DNA of 64,000 nucleotides. Source: Pseudocercospora fijiensis CIRAD86. Taxonomy: Eukaryota > Ascomycota > Dothideomycetes > Mycosphaerellales > Mycosphaerellaceae. The notes under the pieces are model-generated. The model was not told the DNA's origin and did no database searches. It worked only from the letters and a program-made list of their open reading frames with translations. The position numbers and the translations under genes were made by a program. This document shows positions 35,401-46,905 of the stretch, piece by piece. The stretch spans positions 3,594,954 to 3,658,953 of the forward strand of contig NW_006921541.1 of the NCBI RefSeq assembly GCF_000340215.1, in the 5' to 3' direction. The number at the start of each line of letters is the position of its first letter. The stretch's first letter is position 1.

Positions 35401-38400
35401 CTAACTATCATCTATAACGCCTATAATAGGTCTAATTTAGAACGCTTACAATACTAAGTACTATTAAGAAGGCGTATAGTAAGTCTAATCCGGAGCGCTA
35501 CCTGTTAGTACTACTATCTATAACGCCTATACTAAGTTTTATTTAGAACGCGCTATATAGTAATTCTAATCCGAAACGCTTATACTAAGTCTTATCCGGA
35601 ACGCGTAGAGTAAGTACTATCCGGAACGCGTATAGTAGGTCTAATTTAGAACGGTAATAGTAAGTACTATTACGAACGCTTATAGTAAGTAGTACTTTCT
35701 AAAATACCTATAGTAAGTACTATTTATAATACTTAGAGCAAGTTATATCCGAAACGCTTATAGTGAATACTACTAAAAACGCCTATAGCGAGTAGTAATA
35801 CTCGAAACGCCTATAGCGGTAACTATCTAAGATATCTATAGCGAGTAGTACTATCCGGAACGCGTAGGACAAGCCTTATTTTAAACGCTTAGTATAGTTA
35901 GTCCGATATAAACCGGAAGGCGTATACTATACGCAAGTCTAATCCGAAACGCTTATAGAAAGTCTTATCCGGAATATATAAAGTAAGTCGAAGTCCAATC
36001 TAAGACTAAGTACTTATACTAAGTACTACCCGGAAGGCCTATAGCGAGTAGTACTATCCGGAACGCTTATAGCAAATACTATCTAAAACGCCTATAGCAA
36101 ACAGCATTCGAACTACTTAGAGCGAGTAGCCTGTATAGCACCTACTACGAGTACCTTATAAAACGCCTATAGCGAGCACTCTATATAATACGGTATATCT
36201 ATAGCAGTAGTACTATCCGGAACGCGTAGGACAGGCCTTATTTTAAACGCTTAGTATAGTTAGTTCTATATAAACCGGTACGCGTATAGCAAGTCTAATC
36301 CGAAACGCTTATAGAAAGTCTTATCTGAAATATATAGAGCAAGTCTAACTATCTAAGTCTAATCCGAAACTAAATACTTATATTAAGTACTATCCGGAAG
36401 GCTTATAGCGAGTAGTACTATCCGGATTGCGTATAGTAAGTCCAATCCGGAGCGCTAATAGCAAGTACTATTAAGAACGCTTATAGCAAGTAGTACTATT
36501 AAATTACCTATAGTAAGTACTATTTAGAATACTTATAGCAAGTTATATCCGAAACGCTTATAGTAAATACTACTAAACCCGATTATAGCGAGTAGTAATA
36601 TTCGAAACGCTTATAGCGGCAACCGTCTAAGATATCTATAGCGAGTAGTACTATCCGGAATGCCTATAGCAAATACTATCTAAAACGCCTATAGTTTAAT
36701 AGTATTCGAACTATTTATAGCGAGTACCCTATATAACGCCTACTACGAGTACCTTATAAAACGCCTATAGCGAGTACTCTATAGGATACCTATAGCGAGT
36801 AGTACTATCCGGAACGCGTAGGATAAGCCTTATTTTAAACGCTTAGTATATTTAGGCCTATATAAACCGGAACGCGTATAGCGGGTCTAATCTAAAATAC
36901 CTCTATTTAAAACGCGCTATATAGCAATTCTAATCCGAAATGCCTATACTAAGTCTTATCCGAAACGCGTAGAGTAAGACTATCCGGAACGCTAATAGCA
37001 AGTACTACTAAGAACGCTTATAGCAAGTAGGACTATCTAAAGTACCTATAGCAAGTGCTATTTAGAATACGTATAGCAAGTCTAATCCAAAAGTTGAACC
37101 GAAACGCCTATAGCAAATACTACTAAAAGCGCTTATAGCGAGTAGTAATATTCGAAACGCTTGTAGCGGTAACTATATCATCCGAGATATCTATAGCAAG
37201 TAGTACTATCCGGAACGCTTATAGCAAACACTATCTAAAACGCCTATAGCAAACAGTATTTTAACTACCTATAGCGAGTACCCTATATAACGCCTGCTAC
37301 GAGTACCTTAGAGAACGCCTATAGCGAGCACTCTATAGAATACCTATAGCAAGTAGTACTGTCCGGAACGCGTAGGACAAGCCTTATTTTAAACGCTTAG
37401 TATAGTTAGTCCGATATAAACCGGAACGCGTATAGCAAGTCTAATCCGAAGTACTGCTAAGAACGCTTATAGCAAGTAGTACTATCTAAAATACCTATAG
37501 TAAGTACTGTTTAGAATACTAATAGCAAGTTATATGAACTTATATCGGAAGCGCTTATAGTAAATACTACTAGCGAGTAGTAACATTCGAAACGCTTATA
37601 GCGGTAACTATTTAAGATATCTATAGCGAGCAGTACTATCCGGATCGCCTATAGTAAAGACTATCTAAAACGCCTAAAGCTAAACAGTATTCGAACTACC
37701 TATAGCGAGTACCCTATATAACGCCTACTACGAGTACTCTATAAATATAGGAATTTCAATTTAGAACACTTATAATCCTAAGTACTATTTGGAACGTATA
37801 TAGTAAGTCTAATCCGGAGCGCTAACAGTTAGTACTACTATCTATAGCGCCTATACTAAGTTTTATTTAAAACGCGCTATATAGTAATTCTAATCCGGAA
37901 CGCTTCTACTAAGTCTAATCCGGAACGCGTAGCGTAAGCACTATCCGGAACGTATATAGCAAGTCTAATTCGCAACGCTAATAGCAAGTACTATTAAAAT
38001 TTAAGCACGCTTATAGCAAGCGGTACTACCTAAAGTGCCTATAGTAAGTACTATTTAGAATACTTATAGCAAGAAGTACTATATTATATCCGAAACGCTT
38101 ATAGTAAATACTATTTCAAACGCCTATAGGAAATAGTATTCGAACTACCTATAGTAAGTACCCTATATAACGCCTACTACGAGTATCCTATAGGGCGCCT
38201 ATAGCGAGTGCTCTATAGAATATCTATAGCGAGTAGTACTATCCGGAACGCGTAGGACAAGCCTTATTTTATACGCTTAGTACAGTATAAACCGGAAGGC
38301 GTATAGCAAGTCTAATCCGAAACGCTTATAGAACGTCTTATCCGGAATGTATAAAGTAAGTCTAAGTCTAATCCGAAACTAAATAATTATACGAAGTACT

Positions 38401-39172
38401 ATCTAGAAGGCCTATAGCGAGTAGTACTATCCGGAACGCTTATAGCAAATACTATCTAAAACGCCTATAGTTAAATAGCATTCGAACTATCTATAGCGAG
38501 TACCCTATATAACGCCTATAGCGAGTACTCTATAGAATATCTATAGCGAGTAGTACTATCCGGAACGCGTAGGATAAGCTAACTATTATCTATAACGCCT
38601 ATAATAGGTCTAATTCAGAACGCTTATAATACTAAGTACTATTTAGAACGCGTATAGTAAGTCTAATAACTCTAATCCGGAGCGCTAATAGTTAGTACTA
38701 CTATCTATAACGCCTATACTAAGTTTTATTTAGAACGCACTATATAGCAATTCTAATCCGAAACGCTTATACTAAGTCTTATCCGGAACGCGTATAGTAA
38801 GTCTAATTCGGAACGCAAATAGCAAGTACTATTAAGAACGCTTATAGCAAGTAGTACTATCTAAAATACCTATAGTAAGTCCTATTTAGAATACTTATAG
38901 CAAGTCTAATCCGAAACGCTTATAGTAAATACTACTAAAAACGCTTATAGCGAGTAGTAATATTCGAAACGCTTATAGCGGTAACTGTCCGAGATAGCTA
39001 TAGCGAGTAGTCCTACTATCCGAAACGCTTATAGCAAATACTATCTAAAACGCCTATAGTTAAATAGGATTCGAACTATTTATAGCGAGTACCTTATCTA
39101 ACGCCTACTATAAGTACCTTATAAAACGCCTATAGCGAGTAGTACTATCCGGAACGCGTAGGATAAGCCTTT
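32488..39172. repeat. Degenerate 25-bp satellite with higher-order blocks
   Basis: About 6.7 kb consists of diverged units of roughly 25 bp, consensus near CCGGAACGCNTATAGYRAGTACTAT. Positions that vary between TAAG, CAAG and CGAG fit RIP acting on CpA. A marker block containing GCGTAGGACAAGCCTTATTT recurs at about 33306, 33517, 35048, 35862, 36222, 36814, 37368 and 38258, and truncated at about 39155. Spacings of 814, 890 and about 897 bp among others show higher-order repetition. No ORF. A large non-coding satellite could mark subtelomeric, centromeric or other heterochromatin, which the sequence alone cannot decide. Confidence 0.9.
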
Positions 39173-39189
39173 CGAGCCTACCGCTCCGA

Positions 39190-39262
39190 GCAAATGCCGC
39201 CGGATTAGGCGTAAACGATACCGCCTCGAGTAAAAAACGCCGCCGGATTAGGCGTAAACGAC
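39190..39262. repeat. 43-bp-spaced direct repeat at the satellite/gene border
   Basis: GCCGCCGGATTAGGCGTAAA occurs twice, at 39196 and 39239, immediately right of the satellite. An 11-mer from it, GCCGGATTAGG, is also found at about 46893, on the far side of the same gene island. Confidence 0.6.
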
Positions 39263-39529
39263 GGAGACGGCCTCGGAAACACTGCTATCGCGGCGCCGGA
39301 GCGTTATAGTCGATCCTACGACTCCTACGCCTTCCGGACCGCGCGAGAATCGAGAAATTTTGAAGTTCCTCGCCGCCGACCAATCAGAGTCGGCTTTTCG
39401 GTCGTTTTGAGCCGCACTAAGCCTAAAGGGGCCCCAACTTTTGTTGAGTTGTCATATTATAGAGATAGACAATATTATAGACAACCTAACCTCTACAGTC
39501 AACATCGTGAACTACACAACAAGAACAAT

Positions 39530-39862
39530 ATGCGGCCTACACTTATCACCTTCGCTGCTACTATCGCCTTCGCATTGAACGTATGGGCAACAACATCTGG
39601 AAGTCAATGTCTTTGCCGAGATATGGGCCACTGCGGAAACCAAGGAGCTTATGGATGTATACAAATTGAAGGTCCAAACTGTGTCGTTCCGACTAGTGGT
39701 CAAGCTTGTCAAAGAGAATGCGCCGGTTTCAAGCATCGCTACCACAAGTATCAGTAAGTAGCGTAGCGTATTTGCGAATTGTCGAACAGTTCTTAACATC
39801 TTGATAGGTCATCGGATCCACAGTGCGTTTGTAGCGATGATGATGCTAGAAGCTGCGCTTAG
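39530..39862 (+). CDS. Small secreted cysteine-rich protein (effector-like)
   Basis: Two exons, 39530-39753 and 39808-39862, are joined across an intron (GTAAGT...TTCTTAAC...GATAG). Splicing replaces the TAA of the unspliced frame with a tail QSSDPQCVCSDDDARSCA. The product is about 92 residues. The ATG at 39530 was chosen over the upstream in-frame ATG at 39407 because a signal peptide starts there: MRPTLITFAATIAFALNVWA. The mature part has ten cysteines (spacing C-x-C...C...C...C...C-x3-C...C-x-C...C), compatible with five disulfides. No family was recognised. Secretion, size and a repeat-border location are typical of candidate effectors or antimicrobial proteins, but activity is unknown. 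Confidence 0.75.
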
Positions 39863-40436
39863 TGCTGTTCTGCTCTTCTCAATAAGTGCAAGTCCGAAGG
39901 CGCCTAGAGTGCAAGTTGATAATGCGGTATACGGGCTGTGACCAGGCTTGCGATACAAGAAGCCGCTGTATAGCGCTTCTGTTCGGAATTCGAATTCAGC
40001 TAAGCAGTGCATCGTCAAGATTTCGAACATTATTCAAAGGGGAGGAGAAGCAGGATTCGCAATTTTGTCTCCGGTCGGCATCCTGTATGTATTTTCGGTC
40101 TTTCTGTATAGCATTGCCAAGCCAATGTAGCAAGTCGCTTTCCCTTGTCGTGACAGGCTATGCAGTTTTCCGGACTCAGCTGAATTTCACGATCCATTTT
40201 TGGGCTTTCAAACCCCTGAAAGCTTGACTGCGATTGGCAAGAAACAGCTGTGGCTTGCTTTCGAAATTGGCCGATCCTCTTGGCCATGGTGATCCTCAAA
40301 TATGAGGCAGAGTCGATGTGCCTGGGCCATAGGCGCTGTGACGAGCGAGGCAGGTCATTGTCCTCTGAACATCTGAACTGTGCTGTATAAACACAGCGTC
40401 ACTCTTTCCGGCAGCTTCGAAGCGCGCGAGACTGCC
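39863..40436. other. Intergenic region between the two secreted-protein genes
   Basis: Unmutated sequence with no convincing gene. It should hold the terminator of the left gene and the promoter of the right one. The segment TGCTGTATAAACACAGC, 55 bp before the next ATG, contains a TATA-like element. Confidence 0.4.
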
Positions 40437-41397
40437 ATGTTTCGATTCTTTACTCTCGTTTTGGTGTTGGTGTTCGACTCGAAGGCGCAGGCGCAGGCGC
40501 AGGGCGTCGAGAAACGCCAGGATTCACAGCTTGATCGTCTGGGTTTTTGCTATGGCGATGGAGCCATTTGCAGCATCGGAAACGACCTATACAGCCAGTG
40601 AGTCCATCCATCGATAGAGAGTTAGCATTGAGATGAATAAGCATTTCGTTCAGATGCAACGCGTACGACAATGACATCGACAAGCTAAATCCGTGGTACA
40701 AATGCTTGTGTACGAATGGTTATGTCGCAGTCAACGAAGCGTAAGCATTCGGCTACCTATTGCAACTCGACGAATCGAGCCAAATGTCGTCGCCAGATGT
40801 TACTGGTGTCAGCTAGCATATGACCTCGACGCCAGTTATCCCGGAAATGGAAACAAGGAAGGCTGCTCGAGTGCGAGCGTGAGTATTGCACCGATGCCTT
40901 CGAGCGTTCTCAAAGCTGGGTCTTCTTTCAATGCGACGTATACCGGCCCGCCGCCTCCAGGCCATGCGACTGCCACTCCTGCACATTCGACTGCATCCGT
41001 CACAGGCTCGGGTAGGTCGTCGCTGATTACCACGACCGACGCGACGGCGAGCACCGGTGGAGTCGCAAGCACATGTTTTGCAAGCTCGACGGCGGTTGAA
41101 ACTTTCGGCGGAGGCTCTGTGCCGACGGCATTTCAGACAACTGCAGCGCCATCGGCGACCGTGACTGATGCGCCTGCGACAACCAGCACACAGAACTCTG
41201 GTGGAGTAGCTGCGAGGTGCAGGCCGGTCGCACTTCTGTTGCTTCTGCTGCAGTGTTTGTGCGCATGCTTGTGGTGTCCATTCGTTATCAACCCTTACAG
41301 CTCTTTGCCCATCCGTCTCTTTCTGTGTACTTCATCAGAGCGACCATGCGTTGGTGTAGAAACTCGGCGCGGTGGAGTCTTGTTGCGATGTCGATGA
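40437..41397 (+). CDS. Cysteine-rich, Ser/Thr-rich cell-surface protein, probably GPI-anchored
   Basis: Three exons (40437-40597, 40654-40740, 40797-41397) with introns GTGAGT...TTCAG and GTAAGC...GCCAG give about 282 residues. The signal peptide is MFRFFTLVLVLVFDSKAQAQ, then EKR, a likely Kex2-type site. A domain with eight cysteines follows (FCYGDGAIC, QCNAYDND, KCLCTNGY, EACYWCQ, EGCSS). Then comes a long Ser/Thr/Ala/Pro-rich stalk, likely O-glycosylated, and a hydrophobic C-terminal run PVALLLLLLQCLCACLW. This fits a wall or membrane anchored protein. The frame continues about 35 residues past the hydrophobic run, which is odd for a GPI signal; a missed intron or frame difference near 41240 is possible. 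Function unknown. Confidence 0.7.
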
Positions 41398-41849
41398 AGG
41401 AGGGTGAAATTGAGAACGCGAGTTCATCCTACAGAATATGGACAGCGCCAAGACCATGAGCTCCCGCGTGCTTACAGTAGGGTAAATCTTGGCGACAGTG
41501 AGGTTACCGATATTCCAAGTTTTCGGATTGAAGTCCTCTGATGAATATGAGAATGCGTACATGATATACCGACATCTCATGGGCTTTGAAGAGAGCATGG
41601 ATCTGGAAAATTTGCACTGAGTGTCGTTTCCATACAATCACCTCGCTATCACATCACGTGCCCGTTCTTCGCGCCCCAGGCGAAGGAAAGCAACATTCAC
41701 TCACCCAAAGCCCAGGTCATTGCTCGTCACACACCCGGCCACCGTGATAATGGCATAAGCCGTACGTCCAGCTATCATGGGAGTTTCATACTGCTCTCCT
41801 CTTCTCTGGCGCCAACGACGAGATTTGATGCTTCTATATCCAGGCGCAT
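41398..41849. other. Convergent 3' intergenic region
   Basis: Lies between the 3' ends of the surface-protein gene (+) and the lyase gene (-). No gene or repeat seen; terminators of both are expected here. Confidence 0.4.
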
Positions 41850-43747
41850 TTACAGCTTGGCTTCTGTCTTGCCCTTCGTTGGCGGTGCCATATCGAGCCA
41901 GGAGAAGTCCTGTGTAAAGTCAGTATCACGGGGTAAAATTCAAGACAAGTGTATTCGGACTTACCATGGGCAGATCGGCTTGAGGATCGATGATGACGTT
42001 CACCACGACTGGAACGTTCGCTTTGAAACCCGTCTCCGTGGCAGCGACGAGCTCTTCAGGCGTTCGAGCCAAGATCCCAATACCACCCGCCATCTCCGCA
42101 ATCTTCTGGTAATCAGTCTGATATCCGAGAGACCACGCCGTGAGTCCAGCTCCACCCGTCGTCGTCCCCTCGACTGTGTTCTTTCGCCTCTCGTTCCATG
42201 CCTCGCTCGAATTCGTATCGCCTCGGTATAAGCCGCTGTTGTTCATGATGAAGATGAGCACATCCATCTGGTACCTAGCCATGGTTTCCACTTCCATACC
42301 GGAGAAACCAAACGCACTGTCTCCCTCGATGGCGACAACTTTCTTCCTGCCCGAAGCTCCAGCCTTGCCTTCGCCGGTCATGTTGTAGGCAGCATGTGCC
42401 GCAATGCAGTAACCCAAGCCCACGCCCATGGTTGCATAAGTCCCAGCATCTAGACGAATCCGAGGATGTTCCATTGTGAAGATCGATCGCGAGATATCCA
42501 TGGCGTTTGCACCTTCGGAAACATACACGATATCGCCATCCGCAGGATTTGATAAGCTGTTGAGAGTCTTCTTGATCACGCCGAATGCCTTCTCGAACGG
42601 CATTGGCACCTTGTTTGATGAAGCTTTCTTTGCAGCCTTCTCTTCGTTCCTGGACTTGGCGGCTTGCAATTTGCGATAGAAGTCGGTAGATTTGCCTTCC
42701 CATCGCCAGCTGCCGAGTGCGTTCGTGATTTGCTCTACAACAAGACCAACATCGCCAACCATGCTCAGTGTCGGATGACCCCCATTCTGGCCAAGCTCAT
42801 CTGCTGTAATATCGACCTGGATGACTTTTGCATTTGCATTCCACTTAGGTGCCAGACCGAATGAGAGGATCCAGTTGAGTTTGGCACCGAGCACGAGGAC
42901 GACGTCCGCTTCTTTCAGTGCTGCTGATCGTGCCGCGGAGAAGTTGTTGGGACTCGAGTCCGGAATTACACCTTTACCCATCGGTGTAGGCACAAATGGG
43001 ATACCGGTCCTGTCGACTAATGCATTGATAGGCCCTTCAGCACGAGCATATGCAGCCCCTTTACCGATAACCACAAGTGGTGCTTTCGCAGTTTTGATAG
43101 CGCTCACAACTTCACGGATCTTAAAATCCGGTGCCACTGAGAGAGGAACTTGATCAAGCAGAGGCAGCTTATTCCTCTCGACATCGAAAGTTCCGAGAAT
43201 CAGATTAGCCGGAAGATCGATGAACGAAGGACCAGGTCGTCCGAAGAGAGCCGCTCTGTAGCCATCCTTGATGAATCTTGGTATTGCGTCGGGAGTTGGA
43301 GGACGACCTGCGAACTTTGCGTGAGGTCGCATGATTGGGATTGCATCGATTTCTTGGAAAGCTGCTTTGCCGGCATTGTGTGTCTCGCTTGCTCCTGAGA
43401 GCACAAGTAATGGCCAACTATTGGCAGCTGCATGTGGTACCTACTGAGCATCAGCATTCACTACTGCTCTGCCTACTGTCGAGTGCATTGCATACCCCGG
43501 CAAAGACATGTAGCATTCCTGGTCCGCCAACTGATATGCATACGCCGGGCTTGCCGGTCAGGTAGCCATAGGCCGTGGCAGCATATACAGCAGCCTGCTC
43601 ATTTCGGAAACTTATGAAGCGTATGCCAAGGTACAGGCCTTCTTGAGCGATATCTGTCACAGGAAGTCCAGGAGTTCCAAAGATTATCTTCACGCCGAGA
43701 TCATGTAGCGACTGAGCAACGATCTTGGCTCCATATGTGTCTGGCAT
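41850..43747 (-). CDS. Peroxisomal ThDP-dependent 2-hydroxyacyl-CoA lyase / oxalyl-CoA decarboxylase
   Basis: Three exons (43747-43496, 43440-41965, 41909-41850) with introns GTATGC...AGTAG and GTAAGT...ACACAG give 595 residues, the normal length. The last small exon is needed: it replaces a run-on end with DFSWLDMAPPTKGKTEAKL, ending in AKL, a peroxisomal targeting signal type 1. The N-terminal ThDP domain has the catalytic Glu in FRNEQAA and GPGMLHVFAG. The C-terminal cofactor motif is GDSAFGFSGMEVE...IMNNSG (GD-x-NN, binding Mg-ThDP). The family cleaves 2-hydroxyacyl-CoA to formyl-CoA and an aldehyde, or decarboxylates oxalyl-CoA; GKPGVCISVGGPG is closer to the lyase branch as I know it, so substrate is open. 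The acyl-CoA ligase just upstream on the same strand suggests a shared pathway. Confidence 0.88.
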
Positions 43748-44195
43748 TTCGACAGATCTGTGCAGAGATGATGATATTGAACAGCAAGAGGTTGTTGACA
43801 GCTCCGCGCCTTACAGTGGTACCAAAGGTCCACCCGCCATGCATTGGCGGGGCCCCACAGAACCCGAGGTCACCGTGAAGGCTGCATGATACAGTAGCAA
43901 CTGGAGAAAGCAAGCGGAGACATTACCGAATTTCGGAGCGGTAGCGAGCGAGCGAGCGAGAGCGGAAAAAGAAGCAGGCATCTCGTGCCGCGCCAAGGCG
44001 AGACGGGCTTTATTCACTCACGCGATGCAAGCAATGTGGGAACGGCATCCATCGCCGTGTTCCTCACTCCGTATGCTAGATTGAACGACACCTGCAAATG
44101 TGGGACTACTAGAGTCACGCAATGGAAAGAATTGCAAGCAAATTTCCGCATTCGAGGCATTTCTAACATTGCCGATTCGGAAAACAAATCAACTA
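43748..44195. promoter_or_regulatory. Intergenic region: lyase promoter and ligase 3' end
   Basis: About 450 bp separate the ligase stop from the lyase start. A (GAGC)n tract lies at about 43942-43960, and GGCGGGGCCCC sits about 100 bp upstream of the lyase ATG. No experimentally known operator was recognised. Confidence 0.45.
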
Positions 44196-46390
44196 CTACG
44201 ATATCAACTTCTCAACCAGCTTCCTCAGATCCGGTTTCGAGATTTTCCCGCTCGCAGTCTGTGGCCACTGATCCGGCGCCTTACCATCTCGTAGCCAGAA
44301 GAAGTATCGCGGCGCCTTGAACCTCGCAAGTTTCTCCCTCACGAAAGCTCGAAGCTCATCGTCACTGGGCTTCGTTGCACCCTCTCGAAGCTCCACGAAC
44401 GCTCCCAGCTCCTCGCCATATTTCTCGTCTGGGACGCCGACGATTGACACTTGAGCGATGGCTTCGTGTTCCACAATCCTGTCTTCGATCTCCATGGGAG
44501 CAATGTTCTCGCCTCCACGAATGATCAGGTCCTTGATGCGGCCGGAGATGATGAAATAGCCTTCGGGATCTAGATAGCCTTCGTCACCCGTATGCATCCA
44601 CTTTCTGAGTACAGTCCTGTGTAGATGTCAGTCTTCGATTTTCAGGAGAGAGATGTTGCAATTGCTTGCGATTTCAAATCTTACTTACCCATCGCCAAGT
44701 CCTCCCACTCCGCCTGGCTCCAAGTCTTCGACATGGTACCGCAGCGTTTCTTCAGTCTTAGCCTTGTTACCGATATACTCTGCCATTTGCCTGAGCACAA
44801 CATCAGATCAGAAATTTCGCGCGCATAATGACCAGTTGGAAAAAACTTACCCGTAGCCGCTCGCCACAATTTCGCCCTTCTCTCCCCATGGCACGACCTT
44901 GCCTGTGTTCGGTTCCACGATCTTCGCAACGAAGTTGGGGAATAGTCTGCCAGCTGTCTTGATACGCTTTTCGTAGGGATCGGTTTCGTGCATCATAGTA
45001 ACAAACGAGCTCAGTTCTGTCATGCCCCAGCATGTGTATAGTCGTGGTACTGGGAACCTCGTGACCTATAGACATCGCTGTCAGTGGTTTGGTGCAATCA
45101 GAAGATCTAATCACGTACGATTCGCTTCAGCAATTCTGGTGGCATCGCTGCTCCAGCAATAATGCCAAATCTGATAGTAGATCTGTGCAAGATTAGCATG
45201 TCTTGAGAATAGGGTAGAGCATATCGAAGTGGCTTTGGAAAGCATACCGATCGACTGATTCGAATTCTTTCAATTCCATCTCAGTCACAAACATAGTGGG
45301 CACACCGTAAATAGCTGTACATCTATACTCCTGGATGCATTGCAGAGCCTTTCTTGAGTTGAAGATCTCGCTAGGTAAGACGAGCGCTGAGCCAGCCACC
45401 GTGCTTGAGCTGATACCTGTTTAATTGCATCATTGACTGTCATTCCCACGAACTCAACTTGGTGCAATGCAAATTTTCACTTACCAACAATCATGCCGAA
45501 GGAATGGAAAAGCGGCACGGGAAGACAAACACGATCCTCATCGGTCATCCGTACCTGTTGCCAGAGATACCGACCACAATTCATGATGTTGTAATGAGAG
45601 AGCGAAACAGACTTGGGGAGCCCGGTGCTACCTGTAATTTACGTCAGCATACCGTTGAATGCAACAAGACTTTCAGATTTCATACCCGACGTGAACTGCA
45701 CGTTGACCATGTCGTGAGGTGAAACTGAGACCTCGGGTAACTCTTCAGGCAGATCTTGAGAGATGTACTCCTCGTACCAAGCACTTCGTTCGAGAGGCTC
45801 GACTATACGATACTTTTGCTCGATGTCTTCCATAATGACTAATCTCACAATCGAAGGCACTTCCTTGGCAAGCTTTGGTAGAACCTTTGTATTATCGTAG
45901 AAGGCGAATCCCGGCGAAGCGACCATCATCTTCGGTTCTGCCATTTGAGGTCAACATATCTGACAAAAATCCTGTCGAGATCAACCAAGAAGTACTTACG
46001 AACGTTCTTTAAAAGCGCGAGCATTTCTGATTCGGCGTAGGCATAGTTCAACAGGACTAGAGCTGCTCCGAGATATGTGCAAGCAAAGAAGGTTTCGAAA
46101 TACTCGAATCTGCTTCCTAGCGAAATTGCCACAAGGTCGCCTTTGCCAATGCCATCTTTGGCCATTGCGCGAGCAAGCTGCATGCTGCGCTCCCGGAGCT
46201 GTTTGAAAGTGATAATTCGTCCTTTCTGTGGATGCGAAATTACAGCTGGGCGATGTCCGCGCACTTCAGCATGATGATCGAGAAGCTCGCTGAATGTCAT
46301 AGTGAGAGGGACGGGTGTTGCTGGCCCGTACACGATTGATGGTGGCCGGTCATCTTCGACTGTGCTGGGTACTGCGTCGACTGATGCCAT
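44196..46390 (-). pseudogene. AMP-forming acyl-CoA synthetase (ANL family) with apparent +1 frameshift
   Basis: Eight exons (46390-46000, 45937-45686, 45631-45485, 45416-45248, 45182-45119, 45065-44851, 44791-44689, 44616-44196), all with GT-AG introns, give about 586 residues. In order: the P-loop QFTSGSTGLPKSVSLSH, LFHSFGM, YGVPTMF, GIIAGAAMP, WGMTELS, TGDEGYLD, GRIKDLIIRGGENIAP and the C-terminal catalytic Lys in TASGKI. The enzyme would make an acyl-AMP then acyl-CoA; the acid is unknown. The product ends EKLIS, not a standard PTS1. Exon 7 holds one extra T: at 44762-44759 GGCTTAAG stands where GGCTAAG keeps the frame, creating TAA between two well-conserved halves (QMAEYIGNKA and KTEETLRYH). 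No alternative splice site mends it. Either the gene is freshly broken or the assembly has an error; the change is not RIP-type. Confidence 0.8.
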
Positions 46391-46780
46391 GTTGACTGTC
46401 GAATTGTTCTGGGCGGGAACTGCTGTCGTAAAGAAGTCACATATGAGTCCAAGAGTGAGCCAGCAATACTAGGTCTTCTGTGTATCGTCCGCGCTTGTAG
46501 AGACTCGGTTACGTTAAGGCTCAGAGATGGCTGATAAAGCGGCAAGAAATGGTCTGCCCAAAGCGTAGGCCTTACTGGAGATTGATGATCCGGAAGAGCT
46601 CAAGTCGTCGATAGATCATAGCCGGCAGTCCAGGTCGTTGGCGTTCATTCACTCAGTCGGGATGTCTCAGATCCACTGGGCTATCAGGACGGACCGTTTC
46701 CTCCGAGTTGTTCATCGCAAGCGCAGACCGAGTGACGCGCGGGAATAGACGGATTTCGCCACGCCTTTTGATGCCGCTCC
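46391..46780. other. Upstream region of the acyl-CoA synthetase gene
   Basis: Unmutated sequence that should include the promoter. No separate gene was recognised; the minus-strand frame that runs upstream of the chosen ATG is a different frame. Confidence 0.4.
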
Positions 46781-46905
46781 AGGTGCCGCTCTAGCCCCTA
46801 ATGTAGACTAGGGCGGCCTAATAAGGAAGTGAACAGTGCGCGTGCACGTGTTACCTTCAGCTGCCGCTCCAGCGCTAGAGCGGCCGCTCCAGTGCCGGAT
46901 TAGGT
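46781..46905. repeat. Two GC-rich hairpins at the island border
   Basis: GCCGCTCTAG...CTAGGGCGGC (about 46783-46815) and GCCGCTCC...TAGAGCGGC (about 46862-46884) can each fold back. Right of them the sequence is RIP-altered. They may be the end of a DNA element or a boundary structure. Confidence 0.5.

Noticed and set aside
32488..39172. A CRISPR-like array
   Set aside because: The units are contiguous, diverged 25-mers without unique spacers, and the DNA is fungal; this is satellite DNA.
41857..43398. Plus-strand ORFs opposite the lyase gene
   Set aside because: Antisense shadows of the ThDP lyase coding sequence.
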